From: Gemmatimonas sp.
GTDB lineage: Bacteria; Gemmatimonadota; Gemmatimonadetes; Longimicrobiales; Longimicrobiaceae
Reading direction: 5' to 3'
DNA: 56,378 bases
NCBI GenBank assembly: GCA_009380025.1
Contig: WHSP01000013.1
Coordinates: 1-56,378, forward strand
Below the pieces are notes generated by a model that saw only the letters and a list, made by a program, of their open reading frames with translations, was not told the DNA's origin and did no database searches. The position numbers were made by a program, and so were the translations under genes. Every line of letters begins with the position of its first letter. Position 1 is the first letter of the stretch. Shown here piece by piece: positions 7,670 to 18,134 of this stretch.

Positions 7670-9730
7670 ATGCACTACGAGGCAGACAGGGCGCTGGAGT
7701 TGCTCCGCGCTGGCTGCGCCCTACCGGAAGCCGGATTCCGCGAAGGACAAGAAGAAGCCATTCGTCAGGTCGTCGACGGAGACGGTCGGCTCCTCGTAGT
7801 GCAGAAGACAGGATGGGGCAAGAGCTTCGTCTACTTCATCGCGGCGAAGCTGCTTCGTGAGGCAGGACATGGTCCGGCGCTGCTGATCTCCCCGCTTCTC
7901 GCCCTGATGCGAAATCAGCTGGCCGCCGCGGGTCGGATGGGCGTACGAGCCGCGACGATCAATTCCGACAACCAATCCGACTGGGAGCAAGTGGAGAAGG
8001 CAGTCGCCCGAAACGAGATCGACATCCTGCTCGTCTCGCCGGAGCGACTCGCGAATGAGCGCTTCCATGAACGGGTTCTTGCCCTGGTGGGTGCTCGGGC
8101 TTCGCTTCTCGTGGTCGATGAGGCCCACTGCATATCCGATTGGGGACACGATTTCAGGCCGCACTATCGGCTCGTGGACAGGACGATCCGGATGCTCCCG
8201 CCCAACCTGCGCGTTCTCGCGACAACGGCGACCGCGAACGACCGAGTTGTCGAGGATCTGACTGAGGTTCTCGGGCCAGAGCTGTTGATCTCACGCGGAG
8301 ACCTGAATCGCCCCTCGCTCCTACTCCAGACGATTCGTCTGGTCACTCAGGCGGAACGGCTGGCGTGGCTGGCTGAGCGACTGCCGGTGCTTCCCGGTAG
8401 CGGTATCATCTATACGCTTACGAAGCGGGACGCCGAGACGGTCGCTGCCTGGCTGCGTTCACGCGGTCTGAACGTCGAGGCATACACCAGCGATACGGGA
8501 GACCTGCGCGGCCAGCTCGAGGAGGACTTGCTGGCGAATCGCGTCAAGGCGCTGGTCGCCACCTCAGCGCTGGGGATGGGGTACGACAAACCGGATCTCC
8601 ATTTCGTGATCCACTTCCAACGACCCGGGTCGGTGGTCACCTACTACCAGCAGGTTGGGCGGGCTGGTCGCGCTATCGATGCAGCATATGGCGTACTCCT
8701 TAGCGGCGATGAAGATGCCGATATCACCGACTACTTCATCAATTCGGCGTTTCCGACGCCCGACGAGGTGAACACCGTAGTTGACGCTCTCGAGGCGTCG
8801 CCGGAAGGGCTCACATCCAAAGAGCTCTTCCGCCAAGTGAACATCAGTGGACGACGGATAGAGAACGCACTCCAGCTTCTCTCCTTGGAGTCGCCGGCCC
8901 CGATCGTAAAGGAAGGATCGAGATGGCAGCTAACAGTCGCCGACTTGAGTGAGGCGTTCTGGGATCGGGCTCGACGGTTGACGCAGCTCCGCAAGGCCGA
9001 GCAGGCAGAGATGCTCCGGTATCTCGAGCTAGAGAGTGGGCATATGGAGTTCCTCCTGCGGGCTCTGGACGGGAGTCCGGAAGCAGTCGTCCCGCCAACC
9101 ATCCCGCCGCTTTCCACCGAGATCACAGAGGAGCACATTCGGGAGGCGGAAGAATTCCTCCGGCGGACCAGCATCCCCATCGAGCCTAGACGTCAGTGGC
9201 CCGCTGGAGGGCTTCCGCGGTATTCCGTTCGCGGAACGATCCCGACTGAGCTTCGGCCATCTCCCGGGAGGGCGCTTTGTTTCTGGAGGGATGCTGGCTG
9301 GGGCCGTCTCGTCCGCATCGGGAAGTATGACCAGGGGCACTTTTCCGACGAGATCCTTCCCGCGGTCGTAGACTTGATAGGCGCTTGGTCCCCCGATCCG
9401 GCGCCGCAATGGGTGGCGTCGATACCGTCTCTTCGACACCCACGGTTGGTGCCCGGGTTAGCGCGCGGATTGGCAGAGGCTCTTGGCTTGCCATACCATG
9501 ACGTGTTAGGGTGGACCGAAGAGCGCCCTGAGCAAAGAACGATGGCGAACGGCGTCCAGCAGGCTCTCAATCTCGACGGTGCCCTAGCGATTTCGGGAGA
9601 GGTTCCGTCCCGCCCGGTCCTTCTGGTAGACGACATGGTGGACTCACGCTGGACGTTCACGATCGCTGGTTGGCTACTTCGTTCGGCCGGCTCAGGTGTT
9701 GTGTACCCCCTGGCGCTATCGCACGCCTGA
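7670..9730 (+). CDS. RecQ-type DEAH helicase fused to a PRTase-like domain
   Basis: 686 residues. The N-terminal two-thirds is a RecQ-like superfamily 2 helicase: motif [13 protein letters not shown] (~45-56), motif [21 protein letters not shown] (~147-165), motif [11 protein letters not shown] and motif [13 protein letters not shown] (~325-335). The RecQ zinc-binding cysteines and an HRDC domain are not visible. The last ~170 residues differ: they end in a phosphoribosyltransferase PRPP-loop-like motif, [15 protein letters not shown] (~651-665). A ComF/Apt-like PRTase fold C-terminal to a RecQ core is unusual. The stop is 8 bases before the DprA-like gene, so the two are certainly co-transcribed. 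Likely work is DNA unwinding tied to a nucleotide-linked reaction or sensor. Confidence 0.85.
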   Translation: MHYEADRALELLRAGCALPEAGFREGQEEAIRQVVDGDGRLLVVQKTGWGKSFVYFIAAKLLREAGHGPALLISPLLALMRNQLAAAGRMGVRAATINSDNQSDWEQVEKAVARNEIDILLVSPERLANERFHERVLALVGARASLLVVDEAHCISDWGHDFRPHYRLVDRTIRMLPPNLRVLATTATANDRVVEDLTEVLGPELLISRGDLNRPSLLLQTIRLVTQAERLAWLAERLPVLPGSGIIYTLTKRDAETVAAWLRSRGLNVEAYTSDTGDLRGQLEEDLLANRVKALVATSALGMGYDKPDLHFVIHFQRPGSVVTYYQQVGRAGRAIDAAYGVLLSGDEDADITDYFINSAFPTPDEVNTVVDALEASPEGLTSKELFRQVNISGRRIENALQLLSLESPAPIVKEGSRWQLTVADLSEAFWDRARRLTQLRKAEQAEMLRYLELESGHMEFLLRALDGSPEAVVPPTIPPLSTEITEEHIREAEEFLRRTSIPIEPRRQWPAGGLPRYSVRGTIPTELRPSPGRALCFWRDAGWGRLVRIGKYDQGHFSDEILPAVVDLIGAWSPDPAPQWVASIPSLRHPRLVPGLARGLAEALGLPYHDVLGWTEERPEQRTMANGVQQALNLDGALAISGEVPSRPVLLVDDMVDSRWTFTIAGWLLRSAGSGVVYPLALSHA

Positions 9731-9738
9731 TCTCAACC

Positions 9739-11040
9739 ATGGACGCTTCCGTTTCTCCGAACACTCAGGCGATCCTACTGCTGACGGCCCCGCTGATCGC
9801 GGGGCGCAGGGCGCCGGATTTCAAACTCCTGTCACCCGGTGAGTATCGGCAGCTCGCTCGGCGTCTTCATGACCACGGGAGAACGCCCGCGGATTTGGTC
9901 CGGTCCGGAAGTGAGGAGGTCCTGGCGGAATGTGCAGGACCAATCGACCTGCAACGTCTTCGCGACCTGCTGTCTCGTGGATTCCTCCTCAGCCGAGCGG
10001 TGGATCGCTGGCACTCGAGATCGATCTGGCTCGCGAGTCGAGCAGACCCGGCTTATCCGGACCGGATCCGCCGCCGTGTGAAGGTGGCCGCGCCACCCCT
10101 TTTCTACGGTTCGGGCGACCCGGCGCTCCTCGATTCCGGCGGTCTGGCGGTCGTGGGATCGCGACATATCAACGATGAGATAGCGGCCTATGCCGAAAGG
10201 ATCGGGAGCCTGGCGGCTGAGGCAGGGGTGACCATCGTCTCGGGAGGCGCGCAGGGGGTGGACCAAGCAGCGATGCGAGGTTGCGCGGAGGCCGGGGGTC
10301 GGGTTGTGGCCGTACTTTCTGACCGACTGGAACGCGTCACGCTCGATCGCGCTACCCGCGATCTACTTCGGGACGGACGCCTGACTCTGATCAGCCCGTA
10401 TGACCCTTCAGCCCGGTTCCACGTAGGTCACGCTATGGCGCGCAACAAGCTCATCTACGCCCTCGCCGACACGGGGCTCGTGGCGAGCGCTGAACTGGAG
10501 AAGGGGGGAACGTGGGCGGGGGCTGTGGAGCAGCTCAGAAAGCTGCATTACGTGCCCCTCTTTGTGAGGGAGAATGGCATTGCTCAGCCTGGCCTGCACG
10601 GCTTGCTGGGGATGGGCGCCCAGGCATTGTCGGAACCGGCGTCCCCGGATGAATTGATCGCGAGGATATCGAATGCCGGGGCATCGGACGGATACGCGGC
10701 GACCGGCCAGCGGACGTTGTCACTAGGTGAGAAGCCCGAACCGGGCTACCCAAAGCGGCCCGGAGCCCCCGTCCCTGTCGCGGCAGACCAGCCGGCTCCC
10801 CGTCAGGTTTCGAAGCATGGCGACGTGCCGCCGGAAGTACGAGATCGGCTTCTCAGCTTCAATAGGCCGTTCTCGCTAGCCGAGATAACCCAGGAACTGC
10901 AAGCGCGCCGGCCGCAGGTCTTGAAGTGGTTGAATCAGTTGATGGAGGAAGGCGTTCTCGAGAAGCAGAAGAAGCCGGCGCGGTACAGATGCACGCAGGC
11001 GAGTCTTTCTCTCTTCGGGGTAGACCCATTGCCGTCATGA
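9739..11040 (+). CDS. DprA/Smf-like DNA-processing protein
   Basis: 433 residues from the ATG at 9739; an ATG at 9670 would add residues that merely shadow the helicase. The Rossmann-fold DprA core spans about residues 125-320: [13 protein letters not shown], then [20 protein letters not shown] and [17 protein letters not shown]. These are the ssDNA- and nucleotide-binding motifs of DprA. A C-terminal winged-helix-like domain follows ([20 protein letters not shown], ~378-397). Canonical DprA loads RecA on incoming DNA. Here the tight pairing with a RecQ-PRTase fusion and the absence of topA or xerC neighbours suggest a specialised paralog, perhaps in defence against foreign DNA. Confidence 0.85.
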   Translation: MDASVSPNTQAILLLTAPLIAGRRAPDFKLLSPGEYRQLARRLHDHGRTPADLVRSGSEEVLAECAGPIDLQRLRDLLSRGFLLSRAVDRWHSRSIWLASRADPAYPDRIRRRVKVAAPPLFYGSGDPALLDSGGLAVVGSRHINDEIAAYAERIGSLAAEAGVTIVSGGAQGVDQAAMRGCAEAGGRVVAVLSDRLERVTLDRATRDLLRDGRLTLISPYDPSARFHVGHAMARNKLIYALADTGLVASAELEKGGTWAGAVEQLRKLHYVPLFVRENGIAQPGLHGLLGMGAQALSEPASPDELIARISNAGASDGYAATGQRTLSLGEKPEPGYPKRPGAPVPVAADQPAPRQVSKHGDVPPEVRDRLLSFNRPFSLAEITQELQARRPQVLKWLNQLMEEGVLEKQKKPARYRCTQASLSLFGVDPLPS

Positions 11041-11154
11041 TGTCGGATGTATCGATGAAACCTGCGGGCGAGACGTCAGCGGGAAATTGGCATCCGGACC
11101 GCGATCGGCGCACCTCGTCGTGCAATCCTCCGATCGATCTTCTCCCGCGCTGGG

Positions 11155-11361
11155 GGTCAACTCGCTCTGGGCCTTTCCGTCGGGCTCGTGGCGGTACTCC
11201 TGCTCGATGTGGTCGCCGGGGGCGGGCTCCTGGGAAGCCATAGCACCGTCATTCTGCCCGGCTTCGGATTCCTCATGCTCGTCGCCGGCCTGCTCGCCGC
11301 GCTCGGTCCCGCCCGACGGGCCCTTCGAGTGCAGCCTACCGACGCCCTGCGAGCGGAGTGA
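11155..11361 (+). pseudogene. ADOP-type permease 3' remnant
   Basis: Open frame reading GQLALGLSVGLVAVLLLD, then a hydrophobic helix FLMLVAGLLAALGPARRA and the terminal RVQPTDALRAE before the stop at 11361. This is the last ~68 residues of an ADOP/FtsX permease. No upstream part of such a gene exists between here and the dprA stop at 11040, so it is a fragment. It is oriented opposite to the remnant at 4006-4140, and both share the AALGPA-R block. Confidence 0.7.
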
Positions 11362-12039
11362 CCGACCTTCGTTTTCGAGACATCGTAGCCGTGGCCGTTC
11401 CTCCTGGGGGGCGTCGTGGCCGTCCCAACGATCGCCGCGCTGCTGTTCGGCCTCCACTTGATTCGTTCGTTCCTGCGGACGTTCTTGGTCGACGTGTTCA
11501 CCTCATTCCTCGCTCACTCCTCCCAGCACATGAGGCTCGATCAACGCCACCACTTGGCGGGCGCTGTCCCGAGCGCGCTCGCCATCCGCCGCCGAGTAGA
11601 AGCCGGACGGCGTCAGGCCGCGTGGGAGGGATGGCTGACGCGGAGTAACGGGTGGAGCGTACGCGAGTCGATCTTCCACCACTTCTGGTACGACGCGGCC
11701 GTCGTCACTGCGGCACTGCTCACCCAGGAGCGCGATGCGGAGCTGAGGATCGCGTTCCCGGTGATCCGGCCTTTGGAGTCGGAAAGAAGATGACGAAGGT
11801 GATGCCGGCCGTCTGGGCTCAGGCTCGATCGATAGATCTCCCCGTCCCCTCTCGCCAACCCCCAGGCAGTCTCGTGGCATCCATGTGACAGCATCGAGAC
11901 CGACGCGCGACTCCAGCCGCCTCTTTCCACCTTATTCTCTACGGAACCGCCAATCCGCGATGCTCGGCACGCACTAGCTTTTGATCAGCGCGGCCCGGCG
12001 CTCGTTCGCCCGTTCCATCACACAACCGACTGGGCTGCA
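11362..12039. other. No convincing gene
   Basis: A 678-base stretch between the ADOP remnant and the phosphoesterase. Open frames exist on both strands (for example 11416-11793 on plus and 11613-11930 on minus), but their composition is shadow-like and no family pattern, ribosome-binding site or conserved motif stands out. Given the neighbouring gene remnants it is probably decayed sequence. Confidence 0.4.
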
Positions 12040-13614
12040 ATGTCAAAGTCATCACCCCCGCCCGCCCCGAGGCCGGATAACACCTCGATCAGCCGCCGTG
12101 ACTTCGTCCGGGGCTCCGCGCTGAGCGCCGTGGCGTTCTCCCTTCCCGGCGCGCTCCGGGCCGATCCTTACGCACCGCTGGCGACTCCGACCACCATGCG
12201 CGCTCCCGTGCGAGTGCGAGGGCGCGTCCGCTCGAACGGCGAGGGGGTGGCGGGCGTCGCCGTCAGTGACGGCCTGGAGGTCGTCGCCACGAACGGAGAT
12301 GGCGATTTCGAGCTGGTCACGCAGGGGTGGAGCCGCTTCGTGCGGATCTCGGTTCCGGCCGGATACCGGATTCCCGTCGGTGCCAACGGGACGGCGAGCC
12401 ACTACCGGCGGATCGCGCCGAACAGCGGGGGCGAGATGACGGCGGCCTTCGACCTCGAGCGCCTGGCGGGATCGGACGAAAACCACACCTTCCTCTTCTG
12501 GCCCGACACCCAGACGCAGGACGCCCTCGAGATGGGGTGGCTGCACGAGCAGTCGGTGCCGGATGTAATCGCCCTGGCCCGGGAGCTCGGCGATCAGGCG
12601 CTCTTCGGGATCGCCTGCGGCGACATCATGTACGATGACCTCTCCCTCTATCCCGAGTATGAGCGCGCCGTCACGCGGATGGGAATCCCCTTCTTCCAGG
12701 CCGTCGGCAACCATGATCTGAACTACGACGCGCGCATCTCCGAGGCGTCGACGGAGACTTTTTCTCAGCACTTCGGTCCCGACTACTACTCCTTCGATCG
12801 AGGGAGGGTGCATTACGTGGTGCTGAACGACGTGTTCTGGCACGGGGCTGGCTATCTCGGCTATCTCCCGCGGGAGCAGCTGACCTGGCTGGAGAACGAT
12901 CTTCGGCTGGTCGAGCCGGGGCGGACGGTGATCGTGGCGACGCACATCCCGATCCTGTCCACGGGGGACCTTCGGCGGGGAAGCGCCAATCCCGGCACTG
13001 GCGGGTCCGTGGCCAACCGGGAGGCGCTGTATCGGCTGCTGGAGCCGTATAACGCCCACATCCTCTCCGGGCACACCCACGAGAACGAGCAGTTCCGTGA
13101 CGGCGGCGCCCGGCACCACGTCTCTGGTACGGTCTGCGGAGCCTGGTGGAGCGGCCCCATCTGCGGCGACGGGACACCCAACGGCTACTCCGTCTACGAG
13201 ATCCGCGGGGAACGCGTGACCCACCGCTACAAGCCTACCGGACAGCCGTTCTCCTATCAGCTCCGGGCCTACGCCCACGGTGCCGACCCTGCCGCGCCGA
13301 ACGAGATCGCGGCCAACGTGTGGGACTGGCAAGACGATTGGACCGTCGTCTGGTACGAGGATGGGGAGCCGAAGGGGCGGATGGCACAGCGAAAGGGATT
13401 CGATCCCTGGAGCCTCGAGCTGCACACCGGGCCGGAGCTGCCGCCGCGTCGCGCCTGGGTCGACCCCTATCCGACGGAGCACCTCTTCTACGCTCCTGCC
13501 TCGCGCGAGGCCAGGGAGATCCTGATCGAGGCCACGGACGGCCAGGGCCGGCGATATAGTGCGAGGGTCGGCGATCCGTTCCCCGGAGATCCGGGGCTCT
13601 GGACTGAAGGGTAA
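12040..13614 (+). CDS. Tat-exported calcineurin-like phosphoesterase
   Basis: 524 residues. The N-terminus carries a twin-arginine signal, SISRRDFVRGSALSAVAFSL, with cleavage likely near residue 42. A MetallophosN-like beta-domain (about 48-150) follows, which includes RVRGRVRSNGEGVAGVAVSD. The catalytic domain shows D-Q (FWPDTQ), GDIMYDD, GNHDLNYD, ATHIPILS and GHTHENEQ, the five metal-binding blocks of the calcineurin superfamily. A C-terminal MetallophosC-like domain completes the three-domain architecture known from periplasmic phosphodiesterases of unsettled substrate. The ATG sits 3' of a weak ribosome-binding region. The gene is solitary. Confidence 0.88.
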   Translation: MSKSSPPPAPRPDNTSISRRDFVRGSALSAVAFSLPGALRADPYAPLATPTTMRAPVRVRGRVRSNGEGVAGVAVSDGLEVVATNGDGDFELVTQGWSRFVRISVPAGYRIPVGANGTASHYRRIAPNSGGEMTAAFDLERLAGSDENHTFLFWPDTQTQDALEMGWLHEQSVPDVIALARELGDQALFGIACGDIMYDDLSLYPEYERAVTRMGIPFFQAVGNHDLNYDARISEASTETFSQHFGPDYYSFDRGRVHYVVLNDVFWHGAGYLGYLPREQLTWLENDLRLVEPGRTVIVATHIPILSTGDLRRGSANPGTGGSVANREALYRLLEPYNAHILSGHTHENEQFRDGGARHHVSGTVCGAWWSGPICGDGTPNGYSVYEIRGERVTHRYKPTGQPFSYQLRAYAHGADPAAPNEIAANVWDWQDDWTVVWYEDGEPKGRMAQRKGFDPWSLELHTGPELPPRRAWVDPYPTEHLFYAPASREAREILIEATDGQGRRYSARVGDPFPGDPGLWTEG

Positions 13615-13763
13615 AGGGTGAACAGTGCGTCGAGATCGCAGTCCCACCGAACCGCTGGCGCAGAACCGACTGGGATGACGCGTTCGAGCACCATCGTAAA
13701 TCGCAGCGACTGTCTCCCATTGGCGATCTGTATCGCCTCGTATATCTCGAGTACTGCCCATAG

Positions 13764-14330
13764 CGGCACGCGCCGGCTGGAGGCTACGACGACCTCGAGT
13801 CGCCTTGGGGGTTCGCCGAAAGGTTGACGGCTGACCTGCAGGAAGTGGCGCAGGACAAGCACCTTCGAGTCTCCGCTCCCGGCCCGGCACCAGTGCCCGC
13901 CGACGACGCCGCGCCTCTTCTACCGCCGCGCAGCGAGGGTGGGGTCACGCGGGCGGATCGCCTCTCCGGCGACATCGGCTATATCGATGTCGTTGGCTTC
14001 CCCTCGCTCGCCGTGTTCAAGTCGGCTGTCGATCAGGCGATGGCGTCGCTCGAGGACACTGAGGCGCTGATCATCGACGTGCGGCGCAACGGCGGCGGTA
14101 GCCCGGAGAGCGTCTCCAATCTCGTGAGCTACTTCCTCGACGCGGGTGCGGAACCGGTCAAGATCAACGAGTTCTTCATGTCGGGTGGCTACGTCGCAGC
14201 CAAGGAACCACAGGTTCGAAGGAACGAATTTCACGGGTATCCACTCACGCTAACATACCGGATGGCGTTTCGCATCCATCCCACCGCCCTCGTCGGACGG
14301 GGGCGGGCGGTCGGGGCGCAATGTCTCTGA
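13764..14330 (+). pseudogene. S41-family peptidase fragment
   Basis: The open frame begins just after a stop at 13761 and includes SPWGFAERLTADLQEVAQDK and HLRV, the helix preceding the S41 tail-specific protease core. GDIGYIDVVGFPSL and ALIIDVRRNGGGSPESVSN follow; the latter is the conserved substrate-groove strand. The catalytic Ser/Lys region, which normally follows by about 60 residues, is absent, because similarity ends near residue 140 of the frame. No start codon or signal peptide is present, so both ends are missing. This is a dead internal fragment of a ~400-500-residue secreted peptidase. Flanks at 13615-13763 and 14331-14429 show nothing else. Confidence 0.6.
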
Positions 14331-14429
14331 CTCACGCGTCGGGCGCTGTGACCTTCGAGAGTGTCGGGTGGTAGGCACGCGGCGTGTCGGACTGTACGAC
14401 GGTCCTGTCCGTAAAAGCCGAATCGGGAT

Positions 14430-16031
14430 CTAGCGGTAGAGCTCGATCTCCTTCGTCCTGATCACCGGGTCGCCGCTTTCACCGCTGACCTGCAGCTCGA
14501 GCGTGTACCTTCCCGGCCTCAGCTGCGACAGGTTGAGGGCGAGCGTCCGGCCACGCGCGGGCGCCTCATCGGCCGACATCCCCTCCGACCACTCCAAGCG
14601 AAGGCCCTCGGGTGGCGATGTGATGCGGAGCAAGTCAGTGACGCGCGACAACAATCCGCGGTCCTGCGGTTGTGCGGAGATGGAGACGTCGATGGCATCG
14701 CCGGGAGCCGCACCGTATAGCTCCCAGAACACCCCGACCTCCTGGTCGGCAGGGACGTGCGAGCTGCCGAGCATCCGCGGCAGTACGGCGTCGACTTCCT
14801 GGTTGACACCCTCGCTCCAATCCCAAAGAAGGATGTCAGAGAGATCCAGTCCTTCAGACGGCTCGCCGGGCAAGCCGTGAGCGAAGCGACCGCGCGCGGC
14901 TCCATCCTCCGACGACAGCAGCTCGATGCTCAGCACGTGAGGCTCGGCGGGGACCATCGCCTCGAACAGGTAGCGCGAGCCGTCACTGGTTTCCTCGCGG
15001 ACGCCGGGGTGTAGCTCGTCGGGCTCGCGGGTCAGCACGAGCGCCGCGTCGACGATCGCGTCGGCTTCAAGCTCGAGCCCAGCAATGTCCACGGCCACGG
15101 CAGCGAGGAAGCGATCGCCGCGCCTGAAGAACGCGGTCTGCGGTTCCAACGGATAGATGGGACCGTAGGGCGGATCGTACCACTCGGCGCTCGACGACCC
15201 ATCGAGCGACCAGTCCCCCGGAACGGACTCGAGTGGGTTGAGTCCCGCGAGTCCGCGAGCGATGAAACGATAGCCGGATCCGTCACCGAGATGTCTGTTC
15301 GTCCGCTCGACGCTCCACCACCAGTCCGGCCAGCCTTGCTTGACCTGCGCCTCATGGTGGGCGGGAGAGCAGGTGCTCCCCTCCAGCGCAAGCCACTGAT
15401 GGTGCAGCTCCATCGCGACCATTCGCGCGTAGTGCTCGGTCTTGCGATCGTTTCCGGCGATCAGGTACAGCGGGTCGGCAAGCCACCAGACACGGCGTTC
15501 TTCTTCGATTTGCTCGGGGCAGGCCAATCGGCGGAACTCCCGAGCCGATTCGCCACCGAGCAGGAACCGCGGCAGCTCCTCGAGCCATTCGCAGTGCAGG
15601 TCGGCGGGCATGCCGTCCACGCTCGCGTCGAAGGCGCTCTCCGCCTCGACGAATTCTTCGCGGGCGTGCAGCACGAAGCCGCGTAGGGCGTCGCACCACC
15701 ATGGCTCTGCCCGGCACACTTCGGCCATGGCGAGGGCCTGGTCCAGCTCGCCCTGCATCACGCGCAACCCGATCCGGTGCCCGACGATCCAAGCGTTCCC
15801 CGGGATTACGGTGCCGGCATCGTCCAGGCGTCGGATGACTTTCGGCCGGGCCTCGCGGGCGATACGGGGAGTCCCTGGCGACGGCCGGATCCGCCGTAGC
15901 TGGCGAATGTGCGAGCGGAGGGCGCCGCGGGCGTCTGCGAGCGCGTTTAGCGAATCGCGCTCGGTCGACTGAGCGCCGTAGGCGGGCCCGAGCGGAAACA
16001 GGACGAGCCCGATCAAGAGCAAGCGAAACAT
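14430..16031 (-). CDS. Secreted protein of unknown function
   Basis: About 533 residues starting at the ATG at 16031, which gives a clear signal peptide: MFRLLLIGLVLFPLGPAYGA. Upstream in-frame codons add 37 residues with no signal character. The N-terminal half is helical with TPR-like spacing (LDQALAMAEVCRAEPWWCDA, then FVEAESAFDASVDGMP). The middle contains WPDWWWSVERTNRH. The C-terminal half has beta-rich segments including EVGVFWELYGAAPGD and TLALNLSQLRPGRYTLEL, similar in style to GWxTD-linked proteins frequent in Gemmatimonadota. I cannot assign a family. It is probably periplasmic. It stands alone and is divergent from the histidine kinase. Confidence 0.7.
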   Translation of the reverse strand: MFRLLLIGLVLFPLGPAYGAQSTERDSLNALADARGALRSHIRQLRRIRPSPGTPRIAREARPKVIRRLDDAGTVIPGNAWIVGHRIGLRVMQGELDQALAMAEVCRAEPWWCDALRGFVLHAREEFVEAESAFDASVDGMPADLHCEWLEELPRFLLGGESAREFRRLACPEQIEEERRVWWLADPLYLIAGNDRKTEHYARMVAMELHHQWLALEGSTCSPAHHEAQVKQGWPDWWWSVERTNRHLGDGSGYRFIARGLAGLNPLESVPGDWSLDGSSSAEWYDPPYGPIYPLEPQTAFFRRGDRFLAAVAVDIAGLELEADAIVDAALVLTREPDELHPGVREETSDGSRYLFEAMVPAEPHVLSIELLSSEDGAARGRFAHGLPGEPSEGLDLSDILLWDWSEGVNQEVDAVLPRMLGSSHVPADQEVGVFWELYGAAPGDAIDVSISAQPQDRGLLSRVTDLLRITSPPEGLRLEWSEGMSADEAPARGRTLALNLSQLRPGRYTLELQVSGESGDPVIRTKEIELYR

Positions 16032-16402
16032 GGGCACGCCGGATCGAGGGTGTTCGCAACCGTCGAAGCTCACCCTCGCATGCAGGCCAAAATCGCGCCG
16101 CCACGACGAAACGGGCCTCGAGAGCCGGGCGCCCGAGGTCATAGGTCAGCGGTGCGATTCCCTCCGCCGCTTCTTTGCGGATCTGGTCACCCCGCCGTAT
16201 CCCCGCCTGGCGCTATCGTAAGCAGCGGAACCGACTCTCGTCACAAGAGCGCGCCCCTCCACCGACTAGTCGAGCAAGGGTATTCGGATGGTCGCGAAAA
16301 GCGCCCGAGGCGGCATGAGGCATGCGCCGCCAAGCTGTAGTCGAAGCGTTATCTGAAGGGAGGGTCGCCCGGGTGGAGAGTGATCAAGGGACTCTCGCAA
16401 CG
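16032..16402. other. Divergent intergenic region
   Basis: About 370 bases between the secreted protein gene (minus) and the histidine kinase (plus). It must contain promoters for both, but I could not identify convincing -35/-10 elements or a distinct inverted repeat. The kinase frame is open back to 16322, so part of this may be coding. Confidence 0.3.
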
Positions 16403-17935
16403 ATGCAGCGGCGCGGGGGCGGCGCCATGCCGGGAAGAGCCTTGGGTTGGAGAACACGCTTTCCGGTCATCGCATACGCCTTCGTGATCCTCGTTCTGGT
16501 GATATTGGCGATTGCACCGAGCGTCATAGCGCAGCGCGCAACAGCCGGCAGCAGAGCGATCCAGGCCACATTCGATCCGGCCCAAGATCTGGTCGCCGAA
16601 CTAAGGTTCTTGCTCCTACTCCAGGTCGCGGAATATCGGGCCTTCCGTCGGTCGCGAGACCCGCAGGACCTGGCCGACTACCGCGAAGCGCGCGTTGCCG
16701 AACAGGAGATATTTGAGCGACTTACGCCGATCGTCGACCGGATGAGCCCGATGACCGTTGAGCTTTCGGAGGGCATTCGTGATGCCTCGGCCCGTATGCA
16801 TTCCGTCGCCGACGCCCTTCTCAGTGGGGACATCACCGACGAGGCAGCAGTCGCACAGTTGCCGCAGATCGGAGGGCTTGCAGACTCCACCCTTGCAGCG
16901 ACAAACCTCCTTCAGAACGAGATCGAGCGTAGGTCAGTGGAACGGTTCGAGGCGAATCTCGCGGAAGCGGAGCGCGCGCAGATGGTTGCCTTGATTCTCG
17001 GTCTCGTCGCAGTCCTGGCGGTCATCGCTGTGGGGTGGTTTGCGCGGTTCGAACGTGAGCTCACGCGGCAGCTCACCGCGGCGGTCGGAGAGCAAACGCG
17101 GCTCCGGCGGATATCCGAGCGCCACAGCGACCAACTCGAGCGCGTCACCGCGAGCCGGGCGCGCCTGATGCGAGGCTTCAGCCACGATGTAAAGAACCCC
17201 CTCGGGGCGGCGGATGGCTTCCTCCAGCTGCTGGAGGAAGGGGTCCATGACCACCTCACGGAAGAACAGAACGAGACCGTCGGGAAGTCGCGGCGTTCGA
17301 TCAAGGCGGCGCTGGACCTGATCGAAGACTTGCTCGGGCTTGCACGCGCGCAAACGGATGGGATCGAACTCCACCGCGCGCCGATGGATGTCGCCGAGGT
17401 CGCCCGCGAGGCGGCCGAGGAGTATCGGGCTCAGGCAAAGGCCAAGCATCTCGCCCTGGCGATCGAGCCACCGCGTGACATTCCGAGGATCGAGAGCGAC
17501 GCGCGCCGGGTGCGTCAAGTTCTCGGCAACCTGATCGCGAACGCCGTCAAGTATACGGATGAAGGCGGGATCATGGTGGAGGCGAGTGTCCGTTCGGATG
17601 GCGGCGCGCCGGGGTCCGGCCGCTGGGTCGCGGTGGATGTCCGCGACAGCGGACGAGGTATCCCGCACGACCAGGCCCGCCACCTTTTCCGAGAATTCTC
17701 ACGCCTGGAAACGACCCCAGACACGAAGGGCGCTGGAATCGGCCTCTTCATCAGTCACCAGATCGCCAACGCCCTCGGCGGAGACATCACGGTAAAGAGC
17801 GAGGTAGGGAAGGGATCGACCTTCACGCTCTGGCTGCCAGCACCGGACGAGGTGAGCGGACGCCAACCAGCCGCTGCGCAGGATTCGGACGTGGGTGGGT
17901 CGTCGATTCGGGCGGGCAAGGATCCCGATAGGTAG
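16403..17935 (+). CDS. Membrane sensor histidine kinase
   Basis: 510 residues from the ATG at 16403; ATGs at 16322 and 16427 are alternatives. One transmembrane helix (IAYAFVILVLVILAIAPSVI) is followed by a ~150-residue helical periplasmic sensor of four-helix-bundle type. A second helix (MVALILGLVAVLAVIAVGWF) and the HisKA domain with phosphoacceptor motif FSHDVKNPLGAADG come next. The ATPase domain has N-box NLIANAVKYT, G1 DSGRGIP and G2 GAGIGLFIS. The H-box reads HDVKNP instead of the usual HELRTP, which marks a subgroup. No response regulator is adjacent, so it is an orphan kinase. Confidence 0.88.
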   Translation: MQRRGGGAMPGRALGWRTRFPVIAYAFVILVLVILAIAPSVIAQRATAGSRAIQATFDPAQDLVAELRFLLLLQVAEYRAFRRSRDPQDLADYREARVAEQEIFERLTPIVDRMSPMTVELSEGIRDASARMHSVADALLSGDITDEAAVAQLPQIGGLADSTLAATNLLQNEIERRSVERFEANLAEAERAQMVALILGLVAVLAVIAVGWFARFERELTRQLTAAVGEQTRLRRISERHSDQLERVTASRARLMRGFSHDVKNPLGAADGFLQLLEEGVHDHLTEEQNETVGKSRRSIKAALDLIEDLLGLARAQTDGIELHRAPMDVAEVAREAAEEYRAQAKAKHLALAIEPPRDIPRIESDARRVRQVLGNLIANAVKYTDEGGIMVEASVRSDGGAPGSGRWVAVDVRDSGRGIPHDQARHLFREFSRLETTPDTKGAGIGLFISHQIANALGGDITVKSEVGKGSTFTLWLPAPDEVSGRQPAAAQDSDVGGSSIRAGKDPDR

Positions 17936-18134
17936 AGCCAGGACTGGCTCGCGCCTTGACAAAGTGGCTCCCGTCCCCGAGGAGGTTACTCAACCGTCCG
18001 CTCCGAACGCCCGCGTAGGTACCGCGGGTCGCATCGCCATCGTCTGGTTGTGGATGATCGCCGGCTGGGCCGCGATTAGCGGCCTCTTGTGGCCCTGCTT
18101 CCGGGAGCGAGAACCCAGCGCGCTAGGTACATTC

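Noticed and set aside
12052-13890. 612-residue minus-strand frame
   Set aside because: Antisense to the phosphoesterase gene, which has clear catalytic motifs; long antisense frames are common in GC-rich DNA.
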